NCBI RefSeq assembly: GCF_036345155.1
Contig: NZ_CP107772.1
Span: 6,758,001 to 6,822,000 of the forward strand
DNA: 64,000 nt
Origin: Streptomyces sp. NBC_00582
Lineage (GTDB): Bacteria; Actinomycetota; Actinomycetes; Streptomycetales; Streptomycetaceae
Direction of reading: 5' to 3'
Shown here one piece after another: positions 48,705 through 57,039 of the stretch (position 1 is its first letter; each line of letters opens with the position of its first letter). The notes below the pieces were generated by a model. It had not been told where the DNA came from. It was given only the letters and a program-made list of their open reading frames with translations, and ran no database searches. Made by a program: the position numbers and the translations under genes.

Positions 48705-48923
48705 TTAGCGGTGGGCCAACCACCACAGGACGATCAAGATGACCGCGTAGCGCCCGCATTGAAACGCTGCCCCTGTGAGGAACGCGTGCCAAAGCTTTCG
48801 CCGCCACTTGGGCGCAGACTTTGCGAATCGTGCACGTGTGCGCCAGTAGGACAGGCTGACCTTGTGCTTCGCCACCCGGAAGTGGGCAGGTAGTTGTGCA
48901 ACCCAGTCGGGGATGTGTTTCAT
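48705..48923 (-). CDS. Small membrane protein with basic N-terminus
   Basis: 72 aa. Amphipathic, basic N-terminal half (HIPDWVAQLPAHFRVAKHKV; RTRARFAKSAPKWRRKLW) and one C-terminal membrane helix (YAVILIVLWWLA). GGGAG precedes the ATG. Lower GC than neighbours. Function unknown; its own terminator suggests separate expression. Confidence 0.55.
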   Translation of the reverse strand: MKHIPDWVAQLPAHFRVAKHKVSLSYWRTRARFAKSAPKWRRKLWHAFLTGAAFQCGRYAVILIVLWWLAHR

Positions 48924-49402
48924 GGAGATGGGTCTCCCATATGTACGCCATTTGGGGGAACGCCAAGCGGGGCCTCGAGATCAAGGTTTTCCAGGCCCGT
49001 GTGATTTCGAGGCCCCGCTCAACTGCTAAGACCGTAACCACAGGCCCCCGTCAGGCGTCTGCCTCCCTCGTCGCGGACACTCGCGCACCCATGAAATCCA
49101 GTCGCATTACCTGTTGATAACTTCATTCTTCGATTAGGCCTGATAGGGCGCGTGTAGTAGGCCGTCGGAGTGATGTTGAGGGGATGTCGAACTGATCTTT
49201 TGTCCTATAAGCCTCAGCAAACAGTCCTCTTTAGGGCCGTTCAAAAACAGGGCGCCGATCATGTACTGATGGGGTGAAGATCGCGTATCTGTGTTGACGG
49301 TTGTTCGGCGCCCGCGAGCGACATGCTGGCTGACCTGCGTAAAGGTATTTCGGCGGGTCAGATGGGGGCCATAGCACCCTGGCCCAGTGGTCGGACCGCT
49401 GG
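48924..49402. other. Non-coding, AT-enriched region with a long hairpin
   Basis: 479 bp without a plausible gene. A 13-bp stem AGCGGGGCCTCGA / TCGAGGCCCCGCT (48966-48978 and 49007-49019) is present. DNA around 49100-49330 is the most AT-rich in this part of the window and contains TGTTGATAAC, TTTTGTCCTATAAG and TTGACGG. It may hold promoters, or an origin; I find no iterons or clear DnaA boxes. Confidence 0.4.
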
Positions 49403-50089
49403 TCAGGCGGCTGGCTCGAGGCCTTCCTCGTGCTCCCCGGCGCTGTCGACCTGGGTCGGCCGGAGGCTGCCGGGCTGGTAGCGGCGCAGGGTGAGCCAGG
49501 TGTCGGGCGGGTACTGGCACAGGCACCAGTCGCACTGCACGGTGCGGGCCATGTCGGCGACGAGGCGGCGGCCGCAGACGATGCCGGACGGGTCGACTGC
49601 GATGCAGTAGCCCAGGAAGGTGTGCTGCTGCGGGTCGCGGTCGCCCTGGTCGACGACGGCGCGGACACGGTCGACCAGGCGGCGGATCTCGTGGGCCAGG
49701 CTGCCGCCCTGCTCCCACAGCGCGATGAAGTAGATCTCGCCGACGAGCTGGGCCGCGGCGGTCCTGATGCGGTTTGCGAGCGCGCCAGACCGGGCGGGTA
49801 CGGGGCGGCTGCGGGTTTCCCAGACGGCGTCGCGCCAGTCCTCGAGGACGCCGGCGATCCCGCCGGCGGAACGCAGGTCCAGGACCTCGGTGTCGAGGGG
49901 CAGTGGCGCCTCGGCGCGGCGGACACGGCCGCCGTACTGGGCGGTGCCGCTGGTGCCAGGGGTGAGCCAGGGCTCGAGGGAGGCCCACATGCGGGGCAGA
50001 AGGGTGAGGCGGTTGATCGTGGTGAGGGCGCACTCGGGGCAGAGGTAGCCGTACTCGAGGGCGTGTTGCTTACACAGGGTGCAGATCAT
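49403..50089 (-). CDS. Early phage protein with terminal zinc-finger motifs
   Basis: 228 aa. CTLCKQHALEYGYLCPEC at the N-terminus and CDWCLCQ near residue 190 form Cys clusters; between them is a helical region (GALANRIRTAAAQLVGEIYF IALWEQGGSLAHEIRRLVDR). Such two-finger proteins recur in actinophage early operons. No catalytic motif. Confidence 0.6.
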   Translation of the reverse strand: MICTLCKQHALEYGYLCPECALTTINRLTLLPRMWASLEPWLTPGTSGTAQYGGRVRRAEAPLPLDTEVLDLRSAGGIAGVLEDWRDAVWETRSRPVPARSGALANRIRTAAAQLVGEIYFIALWEQGGSLAHEIRRLVDRVRAVVDQGDRDPQQHTFLGYCIAVDPSGIVCGRRLVADMARTVQCDWCLCQYPPDTWLTLRRYQPGSLRPTQVDSAGEHEEGLEPAA

Positions 50090-50148
50090 GGGGCCGCCTT
50101 TCTGCTGGTGGTGCGGGTGGTCCAGAGCGGGGTGTGGCCGGGCATGGG

Positions 50149-50496
50149 TTACCGCGGCTGGGGTGGGGCGGGGATGGGCGGGCGTAGGGCCTGGGGGACG
50201 AGCTGGCCGTAGCCGTCGGCGATGCCGGCGGCCTCGAGGAGGCGGTCCACCGCGTCGGCCTGGCGGCGGACCAGGGACAGGGGCTTACCGAGGTCGTCGG
50301 CGAGGCGGGCCAGCATGAGCGTGCGGCGGGCTGCGATGGCTGCCTCCCACTCACTCATGAGGCGGGCGAAGCCGGGAGATGGGCGGGCGGTGAACTCGGC
50401 TGTGATGGTGCCCTTGCCGTACTGACGGGGCCAGACGAGGTGGGAGCAGTCGGGGGCCTCGTCGGCGACGAGCTCCACCGTCCCGGGCACCGACAC
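50149..50496 (-). CDS. Early phage protein with helix-turn-helix-like region
   Basis: 115 aa from GTG 50496. The C-terminal half (LMLARLADDLGKPLSLVRRQ ADAVDRLLEAAGI) resembles a helix-turn-helix. Coding-like sequence in the same frame runs 14 codons further upstream (DIDTFAIWDEAAGW) to the TGA that ends the neighbouring gene, with no standard start codon in between, so the annotated start may be too short. Confidence 0.5.
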   Translation of the reverse strand: MSVPGTVELVADEAPDCSHLVWPRQYGKGTITAEFTARPSPGFARLMSEWEAAIAARRTLMLARLADDLGKPLSLVRRQADAVDRLLEAAGIADGYGQLVPQALRPPIPAPPQPR

Positions 50497-50538
50497 CCAG
50501 CCGGCGGCCTCGTCCCAGATGGCGAATGTGTCTATGTC

Positions 50539-50892
50539 TCAGCCCCGTCCTTCGCGCTCGGCGAGGAACTCGTCGACCGTCCCGTCCTCGTAGCGGGGGC
50601 GGGTACAGCGGGGGTTATGCGCGCGGCCGCGTGACGACGAGCCGATCCAGCAGCACGGCTTGAGTGGCGGCGGGTCCATGGCCAGGCCGCGCTGGCGCGC
50701 CCAGTCGAACTCGGCGAGCTCCCGCTGGTGTTCGCGGTGCGCGCGCAGGGCGGCGTCGGTGAGCGACAGGACCACGACCCCGGCGAGCACGGCCTCGCCG
50801 TACAGGCCGTGCCAGGCGAGGGCGATGGCGGCGGCTGCCAGGGCGATGGCCCCGGCGGTCGCGGCGTGCTGGCGGCGCTGATGGCGGGTCAC
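50539..50892 (-). CDS. Small membrane protein with Cys-rich tail
   Basis: 117 aa. Membrane segments near residues 10-45 (ATAGAIALAAAAIALAWHGL; AVLAGVVVLSLTDAALRA), then a hydrophilic tail with CCWIGSSSRGRAHNPRC. ATG overlaps the stop of the 32-aa peptide gene. Function unknown. Confidence 0.55.
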   Translation of the reverse strand: MTRHQRRQHAATAGAIALAAAAIALAWHGLYGEAVLAGVVVLSLTDAALRAHREHQRELAEFDWARQRGLAMDPPPLKPCCWIGSSSRGRAHNPRCTRPRYEDGTVDEFLAEREGRG

Positions 50893-50987
50893 GAACCGTC
50901 ACCCCCACCCAAAACGGTGGCGGCCCACAGCAGCAGCCCGGCGAGCGCGAGGACGGGGAACACCGCCCCGACGAAGTGCGTGATCAT
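50889..50987 (-). CDS. Tiny membrane peptide (32 aa)
   Basis: Begins MITHFVGAVFPVLALAG and is a single hydrophobic helix with a Gly/Asp tail. Both ends overlap neighbours by ATGA, so it is translated as part of the coupled operon despite its size. Function unknown. Confidence 0.55.
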   Translation of the reverse strand: MITHFVGAVFPVLALAGLLLWAATVLGGGDGS

Positions 50988-51985
50988 GCCCGCGGCTCCC
51001 GGACGGGGGCCAGGTCGGCCGGGTAGACGGGGCAGCCGCCGCAGTGCCCAGCGATGACGGGCGCGGTGGGGTGCTGCGCGCAGGCCTGGCCGACGCACGC
51101 CTGGCGGCGGTCGATCGCCTCGATCCACGCCGTCGCGACGGCGGCGACCTGGACCAGTTCCTTCCGCAGCCGGTCCGGGGCGGACTCGGCGAAGGCCTCG
51201 GCGACCTCCTCGCGCAGAATGTGCAGCCAGTCCAGGTAGCCGCCCTCAGCTGCCGACTGGCACGCCATCTTCGCGACGTCCGCGTCGATGGTCTCCGGGT
51301 ACTGGCCCGTGCCGTCGGGGTGGTTCTGCTCACCCCACTTCTCGTCCTGGCGGCCGCGCTCGGCGGCGACCTCGCCCAAGATCTCGGTGAGGGAAGGCCG
51401 CTGAGTGGCTACCTCCGGCGCGCTGCTCGGCTGACCAGCCCACGATCGGACTTTGTCCGCGAGCTGTGCTGCCGTGGCCGCCTTGCCCTGAGGCGCCGCG
51501 GTAAACAGGGCCAGTCGATCGGCGACCTCGAGGTAGATGTCCGTACGTACCGGTGCCGGTACGGTCCTGCCGGCCTCGGCGTCGGCGACCGCCATCGCGA
51601 TGTCGGCGTCCGCGCCGTACGCGATCCGGTCGTCCGGGTACGCGTCCTCCCACCGGTCGCCGGGGTTCCAGTACTCGTAGATCCGCGCGGCGTACTGGTC
51701 GCGGCGCTCCTTGTGGGAGGACGGCAGCGGTGTGCTCGCGGCGGCGGTGTGGGTGGGCGCGGCCGACGCGGCTTCCCGCGCCCCGGCGGCCATCCGGCGC
51801 AGCAGGGCGGCGCTGGCACGCACGGCGGTGCCTTGCACCTCGGTCTCGGGGTCCGGCTCGTCCTGCTGCGCCCACTCGGTGGCTTCCTCGCGGGCCTGCT
51901 CGGCTTCGATCGCGGCGGCGGCTTCCTCCAGCACGGCGGCCCTGTCGGCGGGGACGGGCGTGGCGGGGGCAGGGGTGTCAGGCAT
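50984..51985 (-). CDS. MazG-like NTP pyrophosphohydrolase domain protein
   Basis: 333 aa. The N-terminal half is Ala/Glu-rich. Residues about 205-305 resemble all-alpha NTP pyrophosphatases: GEVAAERGRQDEKWGEQNHP and LREEVAEAFAESAPDRLRKE LVQVAAVATAWIEAID, with the E-E...E...D pattern that binds magnesium. A Cys-rich tail (CVGQACAQH, CGGCPVYP) follows. Could clean or reshape nucleotide pools during infection. Confidence 0.7.
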   Translation of the reverse strand: MPDTPAPATPVPADRAAVLEEAAAAIEAEQAREEATEWAQQDEPDPETEVQGTAVRASAALLRRMAAGAREAASAAPTHTAAASTPLPSSHKERRDQYAARIYEYWNPGDRWEDAYPDDRIAYGADADIAMAVADAEAGRTVPAPVRTDIYLEVADRLALFTAAPQGKAATAAQLADKVRSWAGQPSSAPEVATQRPSLTEILGEVAAERGRQDEKWGEQNHPDGTGQYPETIDADVAKMACQSAAEGGYLDWLHILREEVAEAFAESAPDRLRKELVQVAAVATAWIEAIDRRQACVGQACAQHPTAPVIAGHCGGCPVYPADLAPVREPRA

Positions 51986-52190
51986 TGGTGGGCTCCTGGT
52001 CGTCGAGCGGGAGTTGGCCGTCGGTGGCGGGTGCGGGGCGGGCGAGGATCGCCCGGATACGGAAGGGCTCGGCGCGGATCGCGGCGCGCTGGTCGGGGCG
52101 GAGCTTGCGCCAGCAGCGGGACCCGATCCGCCGCGCGCGGGCGGCGGCGGACCGGATCGGCTGGTGGCACAGCTCGCACACGGTGGCCAC
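51978..52190 (-). CDS. Small zinc-finger protein (DUF6011-like)
   Basis: 70 aa from GTG 52190. CELCHQPIRSAAARARRIGS RCWRKL fits the small zinc-finger pattern CxxC...G..CxRK found in DUF6011-type proteins of actinophages. Overlaps the next start by 8 bp. Confidence 0.6.
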   Translation of the reverse strand: MATVCELCHQPIRSAAARARRIGSRCWRKLRPDQRAAIRAEPFRIRAILARPAPATDGQLPLDDQEPTNA

Positions 52191-52192
52191 GG

Positions 52193-52492
52193 CTACAGCT
52201 CCTCGAGGGCGTAGGCGATCGCCGCGTTGATCTCGGCCTGGTGGTGCTCGCGGTCGGATGCCGCGCGGGCCTCGGCCTCCTGCCGGGTGAGGGTGCAGTC
52301 GGGGCAGTAGGCGGGCGCGCCGTCGTTGAGGATGTCCGGGCCGTCCCACTCGTTGTCGTGGGCCCAGCTGGCGGCGGCTTCGGGGGACTCGAAGTACCAG
52401 GGCATGCCGTCGTCGTGCTCGGCGATGACGGCGCAGCGTTCGGTGTTGCAGGCCAGGGTGTACAGCGGTTCGTTGCGCTTGAGGATCGACAT
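52193..52492 (-). CDS. Small early phage protein
   Basis: 99 aa. ILKRNEPLYTLACNTERCAV, a PWYFESPEAAASWAHDNEWD segment and CPDC indicate a small metal-binding fold. Pattern of beta strands then a helix. No family recognised. Confidence 0.55.
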   Translation of the reverse strand: MSILKRNEPLYTLACNTERCAVIAEHDDGMPWYFESPEAAASWAHDNEWDGPDILNDGAPAYCPDCTLTRQEAEARAASDREHHQAEINAAIAYALEEL

Positions 52493-52501
52493 GACGGCCC
52501 T

Positions 52502-53548
52502 CTACTTCGCGGGGCCGATGTTGCCGGTGGCCTGCCGCCACGCGTCCATGACCGCCTTCGGCACACGCCCGCTGGCCGGGCAGTCCACGCCGGCCTGCCT
52601 CGCCCACGCACGTGCGGCCGCGGCGTCGGGGTCTCTGGGCTTCTTTGCCTTGGCCGGGGCCAGCTCCTGGCGGCGGGCGCGGACTACGGCGAGCTGCTGC
52701 TCCAGCTGCTCGGCTTCGGTGTCCAGCCGGGCCAGTTCGTGGTCGGTGTCGTACCGGTTGCGCAGGCCGACGAGTGCGGCGCGCGTGCGTCCGGCCGTGG
52801 CCTGGACGGTCGTGTCGGGGTGGTCCTCGGCCCACTTCAGCAGCTTCCCGATCGGCAGGTCTTCCGACGGCCTGCGGTCCTGGCTAGCCTCCGCCGGAAC
52901 GGGCGAGGGCGGGCTGGAGGGGACCGCCCGTACGGGAGCGACACGGGTGGTGGGCTGGGGCGCGGTGGCCATAGGGGGCTCCTCGGTCTGGAGGTGGAGG
53001 CGGTTGTCGCGGGCGGCCTGCGGTCCGCCCTCGCGGTCGATCTCGTCGAGCAGGTTGTTCAAGGCGCGGATCGTCACGGGCTCCTCCGGGCAGGTGTCAC
53101 GCAGGACGTCGTCGGCGAGGTGCGCGCCGGCCACGCAGGCCTGGTTGCCGCAGTTGCTGCGGACGTAGCCGACCGGCGCGCGCCCGTGGTGCCGCTCGAA
53201 GATCACGTGCCGTGCGTTGAACCGGCCGCCTTCGGCGAACAGCTGGGGCATGCGGCCAGCCATCGGCCCTGTCCACCGGGCGTGCCCGTCGCTGTGCTCC
53301 TCGACCGTGGCGGCCAGGGCGTCGGCGATGGTGCGCGGTTGCGGGCTGTTGCTGCCTCGGCCGGGGTCGGGCAGGCCGGCGTCGCGGCGGATCCGGATGA
53401 TGGTCGGCGCGGTGATGCCCACCTCGTCGCGGATCCGCTCGATCGTGGCGCCGGCCAGGAGCAGCGCGATGGTCCGGCCCTCGATCTCTGCGCGCTCCTC
53501 GGCCGTGAGGCGCTGTCCGTTGGGCCTGGGTGCTGGGGCTGTGGTCAT
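52502..53548 (-). CDS. HNH-like protein with C-terminal Lsr2-type DNA-binding domain
   Basis: 348 aa. N-terminal HTH (GATIERIRDEVGITAPTIIR IRRDAG), central HNH-like zinc region (HARWTGPMAGRMPQLFAEGG; VRSNCGNQACVAGAHLADD), a coiled coil, and at the C-terminus AARAWARQAGVDCPASGRVP KAVMDAW, which matches the Lsr2 DNA-binding domain (R-x-WA-x-x-x-G, then GRVP). The usual RGR hook is SGR here. A phage protein competing with or recruiting host Lsr2 is plausible. Confidence 0.65.
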   Translation of the reverse strand: MTTAPAPRPNGQRLTAEERAEIEGRTIALLLAGATIERIRDEVGITAPTIIRIRRDAGLPDPGRGSNSPQPRTIADALAATVEEHSDGHARWTGPMAGRMPQLFAEGGRFNARHVIFERHHGRAPVGYVRSNCGNQACVAGAHLADDVLRDTCPEEPVTIRALNNLLDEIDREGGPQAARDNRLHLQTEEPPMATAPQPTTRVAPVRAVPSSPPSPVPAEASQDRRPSEDLPIGKLLKWAEDHPDTTVQATAGRTRAALVGLRNRYDTDHELARLDTEAEQLEQQLAVVRARRQELAPAKAKKPRDPDAAAARAWARQAGVDCPASGRVPKAVMDAWRQATGNIGPAK

Positions 53549-53895
53549 CGGGTCCACCGGCCCTGCTGCTGGCCCCAGAGCGGGGGCTGCACGGTGGGGC
53601 GGCGCCGTGCCGGGCGGGAACTGGCGGGCTGCTGCTGGCTGTTGCCGCCCGAGCAGCTGCTCCAGTGCGCGACGGCCTTCCACTCGACGCCCTCGGGCTC
53701 GGGCCGGTCGGGGTCGAGCTGCCGCACGACCAGGCCGCCGAGCCCGTTGGTGTGCGCGGCCAGTCCGCCGGCCGGGCTGGGCAGGGCGTTGAGCGGCGTG
53801 CGCTGTCCGGGCTGCGGACCGGTGGCCCAGCGGATACGTCCGCCGCACCGGTTGCAGGTGGTCACGCCACGGGTGGGGTGTGGGGTGGTCGGCAT
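53545..53895 (-). CDS. Small zinc-ribbon phage protein
   Basis: 116 aa. CNRCGGRIRWATG near residue 14 and a later HWSSCSGG give a likely zinc site; C-terminal half is Pro/Gln/Arg-rich and disordered. Coupled to the next gene by overlap. Confidence 0.55.
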   Translation of the reverse strand: MPTTPHPTRGVTTCNRCGGRIRWATGPQPGQRTPLNALPSPAGGLAAHTNGLGGLVVRQLDPDRPEPEGVEWKAVAHWSSCSGGNSQQQPASSRPARRRPTVQPPLWGQQQGRWTR

Positions 53896-53898
53896 GGG

Positions 53899-55497
53899 TC
53901 AGGTCTCCTCTCCGCCGTCGGCGGGTGGCTGGGGGCCGTGCAGGAGCGGGAGCGTCCGCAGGTGGCCGTAGAGGTGGAGGGCGACGACGGGCCCGTGCTC
54001 GGCGATCGCCGCCCGGATCTCCGCATCGCTCGCCCGCTCGCGCTGGCGGTAGGTCTTCTTGGGCGGCAGCCCTTGGTTCTGCCGCTGGGCGGCCGCTGCC
54101 GCGCGCTCCCGCTGCAGCCGCTGCTCCTCGAGGAGCCGGGCGCGCTCGGCGATCTCGGCGTCCCTGCGGGCCCGGGCCTGTTCGACCTGCCGGTTGAGGG
54201 CGCAGGTCTCGCAGTCGCTGCCGGTCTCCCAGATGACGCCGGTCTCGCAGCGCGGGTCACCGCAGCCGTGCCGGACCAGGGCTGCGCCGAGGATCCAGCG
54301 GCCGATGTCGCGGATGGTCTCGGTGGTGGCGTAGCGGCGGGTGAGTCGGTCGGTCAGGCGTTCCTCGCTGCCTGCGGGGGCGTCGAGCTGGGCGCCGATC
54401 TCGCGGGCGATCCGCCGCAGCATCCAGGTGCGGATGCCGGGGAGCTCGTGGTGGACGGGGGCGAGGACGCGCCAGACCCTCGGCGACAGCTGCAGGCCGG
54501 GCCCGTCGTAGGCGGGCCGGTCACAGGACGGCGGGGTGGGGGTGTCGGCATCCGCGCGGAGCGCGAGACCCTCGGAGCGGAACGTGTCCGGCACCGGGTT
54601 GTCCACAGGGGCGGCGACCCACTTACGGTCACCTCGCCTACAGCGGATACCCCCAGGCACGTGCGTCTTCTCGGGTCGGTCAGTAACGGGGTCTTCCTCA
54701 GACGCGAGGGATCCGTCATGATCGTCCGCACCCGATCCGTCATGGATGTCCGGTGCCCCGTCCCCCCACAGCACCAGCTGCTCATCGGCCTGCGCCGAGG
54801 GCGCGGCGGCCGGGGCCGGGACACCGCGCAGCGGGCGGCGGTGTGGCTCGTAGGCGTGCCGGCCACGGGCGCCCTCGCGGCGGCCGACGGTGAGCCAGCC
54901 GGTGGCGTCGAGCTCGTCGACCAGGCGGCGGGCCTGGCGCTCGCCGAGGCACTCGCCCGCGCGCTGGCCACTGTGATGGCGCAGCATCTCGCCCAGCTCG
55001 GCGACGGCCAGCGGGATACCGCGGGCGTCCGCGTAGGTGAGGACCGCGTACACGCGCAGCAGCCGGGGCGTGAGGGCCTCGGCAGCACGCACGGGGATCC
55101 GCACCCACAGCTCGCCGTCGCCAAGGGCACGGACGGTGCGGTGGGCGGACTGGCCCCGGCCGCCGGGCAGCGTACGCCGGGTGGTCGGCACCTCGACGAT
55201 CCCGTCGGCGGGATCGGGCTGGGTGAGGTGGCGCAGGCCTCGCTCCACCGCGCTCTTGGACATGCCGAGGTACTCGGCGAGCACGCTCACTTTGGCAGTG
55301 CAGCCCTCCGGGCGGAGGGCGAGGGCTGCGATCTTGACGTAGACGCTCAGGGCCGTGTCGGCGTACTGAGCACCTACGACCAGGCGCAGGGGCACAAGGA
55401 TGCTGGTGCCGCCGTCGCGCGGGCGCACACCCGCAGCCGCGCGGGGCGGCTCGGGGTGCGGTGCAGCCGGGGTGGCTGCGAGCGCGGCGGCGGACAT
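53899..55497 (-). CDS. Phage replication-type protein with winged-helix domains
   Basis: 532 aa. The N-terminal region (AALALRPEGCTAKVSVLAEY LGMSKSAVERGLRHL) is a HTH_36-like winged helix; a second follows (LAVAELGEMLRHHSGQ ... RQARRLVDELDATGWLTVGR). C-terminal half has a Cys cluster (CGDPRCETG, CETC) and a charged coiled coil. This is the layout of actinophage replication-initiator candidates and the largest early-operon gene. Direct helicase or primase motifs are absent. Confidence 0.6.
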   Translation of the reverse strand: MSAAALAATPAAPHPEPPRAAAGVRPRDGGTSILVPLRLVVGAQYADTALSVYVKIAALALRPEGCTAKVSVLAEYLGMSKSAVERGLRHLTQPDPADGIVEVPTTRRTLPGGRGQSAHRTVRALGDGELWVRIPVRAAEALTPRLLRVYAVLTYADARGIPLAVAELGEMLRHHSGQRAGECLGERQARRLVDELDATGWLTVGRREGARGRHAYEPHRRPLRGVPAPAAAPSAQADEQLVLWGDGAPDIHDGSGADDHDGSLASEEDPVTDRPEKTHVPGGIRCRRGDRKWVAAPVDNPVPDTFRSEGLALRADADTPTPPSCDRPAYDGPGLQLSPRVWRVLAPVHHELPGIRTWMLRRIAREIGAQLDAPAGSEERLTDRLTRRYATTETIRDIGRWILGAALVRHGCGDPRCETGVIWETGSDCETCALNRQVEQARARRDAEIAERARLLEEQRLQRERAAAAAQRQNQGLPPKKTYRQRERASDAEIRAAIAEHGPVVALHLYGHLRTLPLLHGPQPPADGGEET

Positions 55498-55521
55498 CAG
55501 CGGTTCCTTGGGGGAGTTGGG

Positions 55522-55599
55522 TCAGCGGGTGGCGGAAGCGGCCAGCAGCAGGGCGATCGTGGTGAGCGCCGCGCAGATGGCGGCGAGGGCGCGGCTCAC
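55522..55599 (-). CDS. Tiny membrane peptide (25 aa)
   Basis: GTG 55599 overlaps the upstream stop (GTGA). Sequence SRALAAICAALTTIALLLAA is one hydrophobic helix. Like the 32-aa peptide at 50889 it is embedded in the coupled operon. Evidence is overlap and composition only. Confidence 0.4.
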   Translation of the reverse strand: MSRALAAICAALTTIALLLAASATR

Positions 55600-56144
55600 C
55601 GGGTGGTCCCGGATCGCGTGGTGGCGCGTGCGTGCTCGCGGTCGTCGCGGAGCAGCTGCAGAACCGCGACGGGGATGCACAGCTGCAGGACGGAAACTCC
55701 CTGGTTCGGGCCCTTGGCGATAGTGCGCTCGCGCAGCCAGCCGCGGCTGGTCAGGACCTCGATCTGCACCAGGACCTGGCGGGGGGTCAGGCCGGTCGCG
55801 TCGGCGAGCTGCTCGGGCGTAGGCCGGAACTCCGCGTGGAGTACGCCACTTTGGAAGTTGGCGTAGCCGAGCAGGGTCAGGCCGACGAGGCGGGCCTCGG
55901 GGAGCATGCGGCTGGTGCGGAGGCCGCGCTCGTACAGGGGGCGCAGGATCTCGGACTTGCGGATCTTGCCCGGGCGGATCGCGTCGGCGGCGGTGAGTGG
56001 CCGGTCCTGCGACTGAGGCTCGGCCGGGGCCTCAGCCGCGGTCGGCCGAGGGGGCCGCGGTGCGGGTGCCGAGGGAGCAGCTGGCGGCTGAGGCTTGCGC
56101 CGGGCGAAGACGGCGGGTGTCGGGCGGGTGGCCGGTGCGGTCAT
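55596..56144 (-). CDS. Winged-helix DNA-binding protein
   Basis: 182 aa. Pro/Ala-rich disordered N-terminus, then a winged helix (ARLVGLTLLGYANFQSGVLH AEFRPTPEQLADATGLTPRQ VLVQIEVLTSRGWLRERTI). Adjacent to the replication-type protein and probably works with it. Confidence 0.65.
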   Translation of the reverse strand: MTAPATRPTPAVFARRKPQPPAAPSAPAPRPPRPTAAEAPAEPQSQDRPLTAADAIRPGKIRKSEILRPLYERGLRTSRMLPEARLVGLTLLGYANFQSGVLHAEFRPTPEQLADATGLTPRQVLVQIEVLTSRGWLRERTIAKGPNQGVSVLQLCIPVAVLQLLRDDREHARATTRSGTTR

Positions 56145-56389
56145 TGTCGCTCCTTGTGCTCGGTGGTGCTGGTGGGGGCAGCGGCCTCAGATTCGGTGTC
56201 GGGCGGGGGCTGGCGGTGGATGGGCCAGCCCGGCCCCGGCGGGGTCTCGTCCCGTCCGGCCTGGGCGGCGGGGGTGTGCAGGTCGCACCACCAGCCGGAG
56301 TGGAAGAGCCGGGTGCGCGGGGTGTGCGGGCCGGTGAGGGCTCCGCACACCCCGTCCACGCCGGGGATCCGCGGGGCGTCGCTGGTCAC
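56141..56389 (-). CDS. Small early protein
   Basis: 82 aa from GTG 56389 (TSDAPRIPGVDGVCGALTGP HTPRTRLFHSGWWCDLHTPA). C, H and W residues suggest a small metal-binding motif. Overlaps both neighbours. Confidence 0.5.
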   Translation of the reverse strand: MTSDAPRIPGVDGVCGALTGPHTPRTRLFHSGWWCDLHTPAAQAGRDETPPGPGWPIHRQPPPDTESEAAAPTSTTEHKERQ

Positions 56390-57039
56390 TCGCGGCTCGC
56401 CCGGGCCCGGTTGCTGATCGCCCAGTGCACGGCGCCCTCGGCCAGCTCGCCGTACGCGTAAGCGGCGTCCGGCAGACCGGCCGCGACGTCCAGGGCCGCG
56501 TGCATCTCGCCGGCCTCGTAGTCGGCGATCTCGTCCTGCGAGGCGATGCCCTCGGCCTCGAAGCCGGCCACGATGCACCGCTCGTACGTACGGCGGGCCG
56601 CCTCGAGCGCAGACGCGGACGCGCACCGGTCCAGCTGCAGCACCGGCATGGTCTCGCCGAGGACGAACAGGCCGTCGGCGTCCACTTTGAGCTCGACGTG
56701 GGCGGGCTGCTGGCCGGACAGGACCTGCCGCACCGCCCAGTTCGCACCGTGGGCGTAGGCGCGGGCCGCCTCCTCGTACAGCCGGTTCAGCCGCTGCTCC
56801 GCCTTCATCTGCACGTCGCCGATCCGGCTGAGCGACGTCAGGTGCGGCTCCTGCTCGCCGGTGTAGCTGACGTGGCGGCACAGGACCTTGCCGTCGAGGA
56901 GGCGGATGCGGTCGAGGTCGACGTGGCGGTGAGCGATGGCCGCGGCCCGGTGGGCGGCCTGGCATTCACGCGCGGCCGCGCCGAGCGCGTACACGCTGTC
57001 CTGCAGGCTGACGGTCCAGGACTGGGTGCGGGTGGTCAT
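56386..57039 (-). CDS. Helical early protein of unknown function
   Basis: 217 aa, almost entirely helical (SVYALGAAARECQAAHRAAA; AEQRLNRLYEEAARAYAHGA NW), with a beta stretch in the middle (HVELKVDADGLFVLGETMPV). No family recognised. Coupled by ATGA overlaps on both sides. Confidence 0.55.
   Translation of the reverse strand: MTTRTQSWTVSLQDSVYALGAAARECQAAHRAAAIAHRHVDLDRIRLLDGKVLCRHVSYTGEQEPHLTSLSRIGDVQMKAEQRLNRLYEEAARAYAHGANWAVRQVLSGQQPAHVELKVDADGLFVLGETMPVLQLDRCASASALEAARRTYERCIVAGFEAEGIASQDEIADYEAGEMHAALDVAAGLPDAAYAYGELAEGAVHWAISNRARASRE

Noticed and set aside
48924..49402. Phage origin of replication
   Set aside because: The region is AT-enriched, but I find no iterons or clear DnaA boxes, so an origin is not claimed.
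49134..50033. 299-codon minus-strand frame overlapping the zinc-finger gene
   Set aside because: Arg/Pro/His-rich shadow of the 228-aa gene at 49403-50089 extended through non-coding DNA.
51044..53971. 975-codon open frame on the plus strand
   Set aside because: It runs opposite to at least five overlapping, coupled minus-strand genes with recognisable motifs and lacks G/C third-position bias; long antisense frames are expected at this GC content.
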